A stretch of 64,000 bases of DNA, from positions 2,270,001-2,334,000 of the forward strand of contig NZ_CP017042.1 in the NCBI RefSeq assembly GCF_001717585.1. Reading direction: 5' to 3'. The notes under the pieces were generated by a model. That model was not told the DNA's origin and searched no databases. It saw only the letters and a program-made list of their open reading frames with translations. The position numbers and the translations under genes were made by a program. How positions within the stretch are numbered: position 1 is the first letter of the stretch; each line of letters starts with the position of its first letter. Positions 58,010 to 64,000 of the stretch are shown in pieces. This DNA comes from Selenomonas sp. oral taxon 920 (GTDB lineage: Bacteria; Bacillota; Negativicutes; Selenomonadales; Selenomonadaceae).

Positions 58010-58693
58010 ATGAACCTAAAGAAACTTATCGCTGCGGCGATGGTCGGCTCGCTGACCTTTACCGCCCCCCTCATCCTCCCGCAGACCGTGCAGAGCACCC
58101 TCGGCGCGCAGGCCGAGGCGGCAAAGGGCGGTGCGCGCATCGCACCGAAGTCTGCGCCCGCGCCGAAGGCGGCACCGAGCACCCAGAGCGGCAGCCAGAG
58201 CAAATCTGTCTCCGGCAACGGCGCGGGCTACGCTCCCTCCAAGAGCGTAAATCAGCTCGACAAGAACGCGCCCGCCGCAGGCGCAAAGGCGAATACACCG
58301 AATGCCGCAGGAGCGGCACAGAAGGGCACAGGCTGGGGCAACACCCTGCGGAACATCGGCCTCCTCGCGGGCGGCATGATGCTCGGCGGACTGCTTGCCT
58401 CCATGTTCGGCATGGGCGGCGGCTTCCTCGCCGACATCCTCGGTGTCCTTGCGAACGTCGCGATCGCCGTGGTCGCCTTCATGGCAATCCGCTGGCTCTG
58501 GAACCGTTTCCGCGGCCGCAAGGAGGAGAACGTCTACCAGCGTGCGGCACGTCCGCAGCAGGCGGCAGCACCGCAGCCACCCATCACGGACATACGTCCG
58601 CAGGGCGCACCCGCATCCTACACAGCGCCCGTACACACGGGTCTCGCCGGTGACAGCCCGCGTGCGATTGCCGACCACTACCGCAGCCGGTAG
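58010..58693 (+). CDS. Tim44-like exported membrane protein
   Basis: 227 residues; AAAGGAGAACATCGA before the ATG. Signal peptide (LIAAAMVGSLTFTAPLILP), an Ala/Ser/Gly/Pro-rich low-complexity region to about residue 100, then two hydrophobic segments (IGLLAGGMMLGGLLASMFGMGGGFLADILGVLANVAIAVVAFMAIRWLW) and a basic, Pro-rich tail. This layout (Gly-rich linker plus double helix and FRGRK) is that of Tim44-like/DUF proteins in Proteobacteria and Firmicutes, here lacking the C-terminal lipid-binding domain. Function unknown. Confidence 0.65.
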   Translation: MNLKKLIAAAMVGSLTFTAPLILPQTVQSTLGAQAEAAKGGARIAPKSAPAPKAAPSTQSGSQSKSVSGNGAGYAPSKSVNQLDKNAPAAGAKANTPNAAGAAQKGTGWGNTLRNIGLLAGGMMLGGLLASMFGMGGGFLADILGVLANVAIAVVAFMAIRWLWNRFRGRKEENVYQRAARPQQAAAPQPPITDIRPQGAPASYTAPVHTGLAGDSPRAIADHYRSR

Positions 58694-58706
58694 CAGCAAA
58701 GACATA

Positions 58707-58740
58707 AACGCCCTGCAGATATGCATCTGCGGGGCGTTTT
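58707..58740 (+). terminator. Terminator of the 58010 gene
   Basis: A 14-bp stem AACGCCCTGCAGAT / ATCTGCGGGGCGTT (one mismatch) with a 4-nt loop and TTTT after it. Confidence 0.85.
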
Positions 58741-58888
58741 CATTACTTTTCTGACGTCTCATCACCATCACCGCTTCACATCTGCGTCCTCAGAAAACAA
58801 TAAAAACAAATTCCATAAAATAGCTATAAATAACTATAAATTTAAACAAATACCGTTCTCCTTTCCCATATTTATCACCGTTTTCCCC

Positions 58889-58917
58889 TTGAAAAAGCCG
58901 TTCATATCATCCATAAT
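58889..58917 (+). promoter_or_regulatory. Promoter of the SIS-domain gene
   Basis: TTGAAA (58889-58894), 17 bp, CATAAT (58912-58917), in an AT-rich stretch of about 130 bp that holds no gene. Confidence 0.6.
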
Positions 58918-58956
58918 AAAAGAAATACAAACACCAGCCACAAAGGAGCAACAAAA

Positions 58957-59622
58957 ATGAAAGATTCTTCCTGCGCCGCCGTAGACACGCTCATCGCGCG
59001 CTATCCCGCGCTCGAGGTCTGCGGCACAGATATCCGCGCCGCGATTGAGGCACTCGTGACGAGCTGCCGTACGGGCGGCAAGCTGATCGTCTGCGGCAAC
59101 GGCGGCAGTGCATCGGATGCGGAGCACATCGTCGGCGAGCTGATGAAGGGCTTTCTCCTGCCGCGCCACCTCGACGAGGATCTGATTGAGAAGCTGCACG
59201 AGGCATGCGACGCGACCGATCCAAAGACCGTCGACTACTTTATGCAGAACCTGCAGGGCGCACTCCCCGCGATCTCGCTGCCCTCGCAGCTCGCGATCAG
59301 CACGGCGTTCTCGAACGATCAGGCACCCGACCTCACCTTTGCACAGCAGGTCTTGGGACTTGGAAAGCCCGAGGATGTCCTGCTCGGCATCACGACCTCG
59401 GGCAACTCGAAAAACGTGCTCTACGCCTTCCGCATGGCGAAGGCACTGGGGCTCACGACGATCGCACTCACGGGCGCATCGGGCGGCAAATGCGTCATGG
59501 GCGGCTACGCCGACATTGTGATCAAGGCACCCGCCGAGGAGACATATATGATACAGGAGTACCACCTCCCGATCTACCATACCCTCTGCATCGCCCTCGA
59601 GGAGGAGTTCTTCGGTGCATAG
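58957..59622 (+). CDS. SIS-domain phosphosugar isomerase (GmhA/DiaA-like)
   Basis: 221 residues; AAAGGAGCAAC before the ATG. A single SIS domain: GGKLIVCGNGGSASDAEHIVGELMKGF (phosphosugar loop, residues 40-66), then GITTSGNSKNVLYAF and EYHLPIYHTLC. GmhA interconverts sedoheptulose-7-phosphate and heptose-7-phosphate for LPS core; GmhA is about 190 residues, this one has an insertion of about 30 residues after KGF. A phosphomannomutase-type gene follows by 104 bp, supporting a role in sugar activation. DiaA-like regulation is the alternative. Confidence 0.72.
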   Translation: MKDSSCAAVDTLIARYPALEVCGTDIRAAIEALVTSCRTGGKLIVCGNGGSASDAEHIVGELMKGFLLPRHLDEDLIEKLHEACDATDPKTVDYFMQNLQGALPAISLPSQLAISTAFSNDQAPDLTFAQQVLGLGKPEDVLLGITTSGNSKNVLYAFRMAKALGLTTIALTGASGGKCVMGGYADIVIKAPAEETYMIQEYHLPIYHTLCIALEEEFFGA

Positions 59623-59726
59623 TGATCTGCGAATCGTGCGTGCCGTGTGATGCTCCGAAGCGAACCCCCAGCAGAGCCTGCACGGTACGAAAGCATAACG
59701 CCAAAATAATCAAAGGAGGAATCCCA

Positions 59727-61235
59727 ATGCCATTGACGCACGATGATTTCAAGAAGCTCGCGAACGGCAGCGACATCCGCGGTGTCGCCGTCCCGGGAGT
59801 CGAAGGCGAGCCCGTCACCCTCACCCCCGAGGCGGCAAACCGCATTGCAAAGGGCTTTGTTCGTCTCCTCACGGAGAAGACCGGCAAGAAGCCCGCCGAG
59901 CTGCAGATCGCTGTCGGCCACGACTCGCGCATCTCCGCACTCGCCATCAAGGACTGCGTCCTCACGGGGCTCACACACACGGGCGCACACGGCATTGACT
60001 GCGTGCTCGCCTCCACGCCCGCCATGTTCATGGCGACCATCTTCGAGGACACAGCGGCGGACGGCTCCATCATGATCACGGCGAGCCACCTCCCCTACAA
60101 CCGCAACGGACTGAAATTCTTCACCGCCGAGGGCGGCGCAGACAAGGCCGACATCCAGAAGATCCTCGCCTACGCTGCCGAGGCGGAGGAGGCACACGGC
60201 AGCCTCGACAACGTGCTGAAATTCGACCTCATCGGCCGCTACAGCGATCACCTTGTCGGCAAAATCCGCACAGCACTCGGCGGCGCAGAAAAGCCGCTCG
60301 CGGGCATGCGGATCGTCGTCGATGCGGGCAACGGCGCGGGCGGCTTCTTTGCAGGACGCATCCTCACGCCGCTCGGCGCGGACACCTCGGGCAGCCAGTT
60401 CCTTGACCCCGACGGACACTTCCCGAACCACATTCCGAACCCCGAGGACCCAGAAGCCATGCGTGCGATCAAGGAGGCCGTCATCGAGAACGATGCCGAC
60501 CTCGGGCTCATCTTCGACACCGACGTCGACCGCATGAGCGCTGTCCTCGCGGACGGCACCGATGTCAGCCGCAACGCCCTGATCGCCATGATGGCAGCCA
60601 TCCTCGCACCGGACTACCCCGGCTCGACCATCATCACAGACTCTGTGACCTCGGACGGGCTGCATGACTTCCTCGAACATGACCTGCATCTGAAGCACCT
60701 GCGCTACATGCGCGGCTACAAGAACGTCATCAACGAGTGCATCCGCCGCAACGAGGCGGGCGAGGTTTCCCCCCTCGCCATTGAGACCTCGGGGCACGGG
60801 GCACTCAGCGAGAACTACTACCTCGACGACGGTGCCTATCTCGCCGTCAAGCTCCTCATCGCGGCGGCAAAGGCACGTGCGGAGGGGAGAACCCTCGACG
60901 ATCTCATCGCAAACCTCCGCCACCCCGCTGAGGCACGCGAGATCCGCATCAAGATCCTCGGCCAAAGCGATCCGAAAGCCTACGGGCAGGAGGTGCTTGC
61001 CGCATTCGAAGCACGCGCAAAGGCAAAGGGGCTCACGATCGCCAGCCCCTCCTACGAGGGCGTGCGCATCGTGTTTGACGGCGGCTGGGCGCTGCTGCGC
61101 ATGTCGCTGCACGACCCGAACATGCCGCTCAATATCGAGGCGGATGCCGCAGGCGGTGCGGACGCGATTGAACGCACCGTACGGGAGCTCATCGCGGACT
61201 TTGACGCCCTCGACCTCTCCGGATTCCACGCGTAG
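59727..61235 (+). CDS. Phosphomannomutase/phosphoglucomutase family enzyme
   Basis: 502 residues from ATG 59727 (GGAGGAATCCCA upstream); the frame is open upstream through the SIS gene but that is a shadow. Four-domain alpha-D-phosphohexomutase: phosphoserine loop TASHLPYNRNG (Ser at about residue 119), metal loop DTDVDRMS, sugar loop ETSGHGAL and C-terminal phosphate-binding VRIVFDGGWALLRMS. The loop ETSGHGA rather than GEMSGH suggests a clade other than classical ManB; the sugar specificity is not readable. Probably feeds sugar-nucleotide synthesis together with the SIS enzyme. Confidence 0.82.
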   Translation: MPLTHDDFKKLANGSDIRGVAVPGVEGEPVTLTPEAANRIAKGFVRLLTEKTGKKPAELQIAVGHDSRISALAIKDCVLTGLTHTGAHGIDCVLASTPAMFMATIFEDTAADGSIMITASHLPYNRNGLKFFTAEGGADKADIQKILAYAAEAEEAHGSLDNVLKFDLIGRYSDHLVGKIRTALGGAEKPLAGMRIVVDAGNGAGGFFAGRILTPLGADTSGSQFLDPDGHFPNHIPNPEDPEAMRAIKEAVIENDADLGLIFDTDVDRMSAVLADGTDVSRNALIAMMAAILAPDYPGSTIITDSVTSDGLHDFLEHDLHLKHLRYMRGYKNVINECIRRNEAGEVSPLAIETSGHGALSENYYLDDGAYLAVKLLIAAAKARAEGRTLDDLIANLRHPAEAREIRIKILGQSDPKAYGQEVLAAFEARAKAKGLTIASPSYEGVRIVFDGGWALLRMSLHDPNMPLNIEADAAGGADAIERTVRELIADFDALDLSGFHA

Positions 61236-61263
61236 AAGCTCTATCATCACATACGAGACGATA

Positions 61264-61279
61264 GTTTCACAAACGTGAC
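61264..61279. promoter_or_regulatory. Upstream operator-like half of the SorC regulator
   Basis: TTTCACAAACGTGACA resembles the palindrome at 61398-61413 (CTTCACAAATGTGAAG), suggesting two sites 134 bp apart for one regulator. Confidence 0.35.
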
Positions 61280-61299
61280 AATAAAACTTAAAAATAACG

Positions 61300-61339
61300 A
61301 AAAACCGCTGTGAAATACAGATTTTACGGCGGTTTTTCT
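61300..61339 (+). terminator. Terminator of the phosphohexomutase gene
   Basis: A 17-bp stem AAAAACCGCTGTGAAAT with ATTTTACGGCGGTTTTT (G-U pairs) and a 4-nt loop, followed by TTTTTCTT. Confidence 0.85.
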
Positions 61340-61367
61340 TGTCTTATTTTCAGCTTCGCGCTATATT
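61339..61367 (+). promoter_or_regulatory. Promoter of the glucitol PTS operon
   Basis: TTGTCT (61339-61344), 17 bp, TATATT (61362-61367). Transcription should start near 61374, so the operator at 61398-61413 lies just inside the transcript. Confidence 0.65.
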
Positions 61368-61397
61368 CAGCTTGTCAGGACGACAATAGCGCTAGCC

Positions 61398-61413
61398 CTT
61401 CACAAATGTGAAG
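61398..61413. promoter_or_regulatory. Perfect palindromic operator before the SorC regulator
   Basis: CTTCACAAATGTGAAG, a 16-bp perfect palindrome between promoter and gene, of the TTCACA-N2-TGTGAA type bound by SorC/DeoR-like repressors. Confidence 0.55.
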
Positions 61414-61439
61414 ATGAATTCTCCTAGGAGGAAAACAAT

Positions 61440-62378
61440 ATGCAGGCCGTGGATAAACGAATCCTGATCAAGGCGGCAAACCTCTACTATACAGATGGTT
61501 TGAAGCAGAGCGAGATCGCCGCACGCCTCGGTGTCGACCGCACAACGGTGAGCAAGTATCTCAAGCGGGCACTTGCGGCGGGCATTGTCCGCATCACCGT
61601 CGAGACGGACAGCAACGAGGAACTTGAAAGCGCACTTGAGCGTCGCTTCGGACTTCGAGAGGCATACGTCGTCGCCCGCAGCATCGACCTCGCGCAGGTC
61701 AAGAGCCGCATGGCACAGGCGGGGCTGAGTCTCCTGCGGCGCATTGTGACCGACGGGCAGACCATCGGCCTTGCATGGGGGACGAGCATCCGCGAGCTGA
61801 CGCGCTATGCGGCGGCGGAGCGGCTGCACCCGATCGACGCGGACTTTGTTCCGCTCGACGGCGGCCCTGAGAGCGTCGACAGCGATCTCCATGTGAACAC
61901 GCTCTGCTATGAACTCGCGAATGCGTTCGGCGGACGCAGTCACTACATCTACGCGCCTGCAATTGCCCGTACGGCGGAGATTGCAGCAGCGATCCGCCAA
62001 GATGTGAACTTCGAGCAGATCATGCAGTTCTGGGAGAAGCTTGACATCGGCATCGTCGGCATCGGTGCACCCGTAAAGTCCTCGAATCTCGTCTGGATGG
62101 GCAGCTTCGGCAGAGAGGCGATTGAGAGCCTGCTGCGGGAGCGTGTGGTCGGCGAGATCTGCTCCATGTTCTACGACATCCAAGGAAAACCCGTCACCAC
62201 AGAGTTCCATGACCGCATCATCGCCGTCGAGCTCGAACGCCTCCGTGCACTCGACTACAGCATCGGCATGGCGGCATCGCGCGAGAAGGTGCCTGCGATC
62301 CTCGGAGCACTGCGCGGACATTTCATCAACGTCCTCATCACGGATGAGGAGACTGCAAAGATTTTATTGAACGAATGA
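61440..62378 (+). CDS. SorC-family sugar-responsive transcriptional regulator
   Basis: 312 residues; TAGGAGGAAAACAAT before the ATG. N-terminal helix-turn-helix (YTDGLKQSEIAARLGVDRTTVSKYLKRAL, residues 18-46) and a C-terminal SorC effector domain with the RpiA-like fold (TIGLAWGTSIRELTRYA, GIVGIGAP). It heads a srl/gut-type PTS operon, so glucitol-6-phosphate is the likely ligand; autoregulation through the palindrome at 61398 is expected. Confidence 0.88.
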   Translation: MQAVDKRILIKAANLYYTDGLKQSEIAARLGVDRTTVSKYLKRALAAGIVRITVETDSNEELESALERRFGLREAYVVARSIDLAQVKSRMAQAGLSLLRRIVTDGQTIGLAWGTSIRELTRYAAAERLHPIDADFVPLDGGPESVDSDLHVNTLCYELANAFGGRSHYIYAPAIARTAEIAAAIRQDVNFEQIMQFWEKLDIGIVGIGAPVKSSNLVWMGSFGREAIESLLRERVVGEICSMFYDIQGKPVTTEFHDRIIAVELERLRALDYSIGMAASREKVPAILGALRGHFINVLITDEETAKILLNE

Positions 62379-62395
62379 CGAAAGGAACGATCCCT

Positions 62396-62788
62396 ATGCT
62401 CTGGCTTGCTCTGATTGCCGTACTCATGTGGGTGCTCCAACTTGTCCTGAGCATCCTGCAGTTTCAGCGCTTCGCGGCGCATGTAAAGGAGATGCGCCGC
62501 GAGGGACGCGTCGCCATCGGCAAGGAAAAAGGGCGTTTCGTCGCAGGGGCAATCGTCCTCTTCGTCATCGACCCCGCATGCAGCATCGTGCGCGGTGAGA
62601 TCATGAAGGGCGTCACCGTATTTGCGGGCTTTCGTACCTTTGATGATTTCACGGGCAGAAATCTGCTCGATCTCACGGAGGCGGATCTCGTCTCCTATGA
62701 CCGTCAGACGCGCCGTGCCGTACTCGGTGCACGCGAGGAGTACATCATCTATCAGGAGCAGGGGGAGGCCCTTGCCGGTCACGCATAA
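62396..62788 (+). CDS. gutM: GutM-like glucitol operon activator
   Basis: 130 residues from ATG 62396, which has AAAGGAACG upstream; an in-frame ATG at 62375 overlapping the previous stop gives 137 residues and cannot be excluded. N-terminal membrane helix (WLALIAVLMWVLQLVLSILQF), then a soluble domain (RRGRVAIGKEKGRF-like) and a C-terminal segment. GutM proteins accompany srl operons and activate them. Confidence 0.82.
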   Translation: MLWLALIAVLMWVLQLVLSILQFQRFAAHVKEMRREGRVAIGKEKGRFVAGAIVLFVIDPACSIVRGEIMKGVTVFAGFRTFDDFTGRNLLDLTEADLVSYDRQTRRAVLGAREEYIIYQEQGEALAGHA

Positions 62789-62829
62789 ATCTGACTTGAT
62801 TTCGTTTCCACAGGAAAGGAGACACGTTC

Positions 62830-63384
62830 ATGGATACCTTGATTCTCTTTGCCGAGGGCTTCATCGGCATGTTCAATAAGGGCGGCGAAACCCTCATCGG
62901 ATGGGTCACAGGCATCATCCCGACCCTCGTCTGCCTGCTCGTCGCGATGAATGCGATTGTGCTCTTCGTCGGCAACGAGCGCGTCGAGAAGTTCGCCCAC
63001 CTCTGTGCGGGCAACCCCATCTCGCGCTATGTCGTACTCCCGTTCATCGGCGTCTTCTTCCTCTGCAATCCGATGGCGCTCTCGCTCGGCAAATTCCTGC
63101 CCGAGTACTACAAACCCTCCTACTATGCGGCGGCATCTTCCGCATGCCACACGATGAACGGCATGTTCCCGCATGTCAACCCGGGCGAGATGTTCGTCTT
63201 CCTCGGCGTTGCGAACGGCATCACCACACTCGGACTGCCGTACACCGATCTCGCACTGCGCTATCTGCTCGTCGGTCTCATTGTCAACTTCCTGCGCGGC
63301 TGGCTGACGGACTTTACGACAGCATATGTGCAGCGTCAACAGGGCGTGCAGCTCAGCAAAGAACCCGCAGTGCTCAAGAGCTAA
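62830..63384 (+). CDS. srlA: PTS glucitol/sorbitol-specific EIIC component
   Basis: 184 residues; AAAGGAG before the ATG. The split-EIIC SrlA: N-terminal amphipathic helix ([18 protein letters not shown]) and about four membrane helices ([37 protein letters not shown]), ending in a basic tail. It forms the channel together with the EIIBC chain of the next gene. Confidence 0.92.
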   Translation: MDTLILFAEGFIGMFNKGGETLIGWVTGIIPTLVCLLVAMNAIVLFVGNERVEKFAHLCAGNPISRYVVLPFIGVFFLCNPMALSLGKFLPEYYKPSYYAAASSACHTMNGMFPHVNPGEMFVFLGVANGITTLGLPYTDLALRYLLVGLIVNFLRGWLTDFTTAYVQRQQGVQLSKEPAVLKS

Positions 63385-63408
63385 GGCAATCGGAGAGGAG
63401 AACATATC

Positions 63409-64000
63409 ATGAGCGAATACAAGAGCGTCATCGTATCGGCAGGCTCGGGCGGCTTTGGCGGGCCTCTTGCCCTCACGCCGGATGAGAAGCGGAACAAGAT
63501 CGTCAACATCACGGGCGGCGTGATCTCTGATGTTGCCGTGCGCCTTGGCGAGATGACGGGCGCGGAGGTCGTGGACGGCTTCAAGACCAGCGTCCCCGAG
63601 GATGAGATCCTCGCAGCGGTCATCGACTGCGGCGGTACACTGCGCTGCGGCATCTATCCGCAGAAGCGCATCTTCACCATCAACATCAAGCAGACGGGCC
63701 CCTCGGGTCCGCTCGCGCAATACATCAAACCCGACATCTACGTCTCGGCAGTCAAGCCCGCAAACATCGCATTCAGCGACGGTACAGCCGCGCCTGCAGC
63801 AGCTCCCGCAGCGGCGCAGACGGAGGAAGCAAAGCCGAAGTACGACACCTCGAAGAAGATCACAGAGCAGTCCGGCAGTCTCATGGCAAAGGTCGGACAG
63901 ATGATGGGCGGCATCGTCGCGACGTTCTATCAGGCGGGGCGCGAGTCCATCAATACGCTTATCACAACGATTCTGCCGTTCATGGCATTTGTCTCCATGC
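63409..64000 (+). CDS. srlE: PTS glucitol/sorbitol-specific EIIBC component (5' part; gene runs off the window)
   Basis: 197 residues visible from ATG 63409 (GGAGAGGAG upstream). EIIB domain with the phosphorylated Cys in DCGGTLRCGIYPQKR (residue about 77), an Ala/Pro-rich linker near residues 127-140, and the start of the membrane part (ITTILPFMAFVSM). Phosphorylates glucitol during uptake. 24 bp after srlA; EIIA (srlB) and glucitol-6-phosphate dehydrogenase are expected beyond the window. Confidence 0.93.
   Translation, partial: MSEYKSVIVSAGSGGFGGPLALTPDEKRNKIVNITGGVISDVAVRLGEMTGAEVVDGFKTSVPEDEILAAVIDCGGTLRCGIYPQKRIFTINIKQTGPSGPLAQYIKPDIYVSAVKPANIAFSDGTAAPAAAPAAAQTEEAKPKYDTSKKITEQSGSLMAKVGQMMGGIVATFYQAGRESINTLITTILPFMAFVSM

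Noticed and set aside
59205-59726. Upstream extension of the phosphohexomutase frame through the SIS gene
   Set aside because: Arg/His-rich shadow translation; the ATG at 59727 follows GGAGGAATCCCA and gives a full-length family protein.
1-64000. tRNA or rRNA genes
   Set aside because: No cloverleaf with T-loop GGTTCGANTCC or rRNA segment was recognised by eye; a covariance search would be decisive.

Overview
The window is high-GC bacterial chromosome. It combines low-GC-Gram-positive style gene blocks (rplI, gdpP and yybS; parAB with consensus parS; lonC next to dnaB; TTG and GTG starts; strong Shine-Dalgarno sequences) with a csaB-type envelope gene and a periplasmic-type uptake [NiFe] hydrogenase. 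This fits an anaerobe of the Negativicutes, most likely Selenomonas or a close relative. That assignment is inference from gene content; no rRNA or tRNA gene was seen in the window.

Layout. 0-5 kb: a ClpX-type unfoldase, a type I toxin-like locus, a P-loop kinase and an anaerobic ribonucleotide reductase (NrdD) that ends before any recognisable glycyl-radical motif. 5-19.7 kb: trpS overlapping a plus-strand phosphonate operon: pntC-like CTP transferase, PEP mutase fused to a cytidylyltransferase-like domain, SAM methyltransferase, 2-aminoethylphosphonate (AEP) transaminase, four tandem about 700-residue alkaline-phosphatase-superfamily proteins and phosphonopyruvate decarboxylase. Together these can make AEP from PEP and activate it as CMP-AEP. 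The four AP-superfamily paralogues have a conserved Thr where sulfatases have Cys or Ser, and are the best candidates for a new phosphonate transfer or processing machinery. 19.9-21.6 kb: SH3 lipoprotein, L,D-transpeptidase and a compact type I toxin-antitoxin locus. 21.6-30.6 kb (minus strand): envelope genes (csaB, DUF5693, DUF2993), prfB, secA and a LysR regulator. 31.4-42.2 kb (minus): a complete uptake [NiFe] hydrogenase cluster (hyaABC-like) with its maturation set hypABCDEF plus endopeptidase. The Cys-rich N-terminus usual for HypB is missing from HypB and sits instead on a separate 80-residue HMA-like protein upstream of hypA. 42.4-42.7 kb: an orphan transcription unit that looks like a roughly 300-nt RNA. 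42.7-57 kb (minus): LytM peptidase, DUF4446, parB-parA-pfkA, dnaB, lonC, rplI, gdpP, yybS and a membrane-anchored MutS-family ATPase. Three of the four parS sites lie inside the lonC coding sequence and write a repeated SRET peptide into the protein. 57-64 kb (plus): small hypothetical genes, a glycine-rich membrane protein, a SIS-domain isomerase, a phosphomannomutase-type enzyme, and the start of a glucitol (sorbitol) PTS operon under a SorC-type regulator, cut by the window end.

Dispersed through the intergenic gaps is a palindromic element of about 130-140 bp (copies at 26.8, 31.2, 33.9, 38.4 and 57.6 kb, remnant at 51.6 kb). Its arms vary together between copies, so the long hairpin has been preserved. 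The 57.6 kb copy is precisely interrupted by a second, unrelated 164-bp palindromic element. Both look like MITE-type non-autonomous elements; no transposase gene is in the window.
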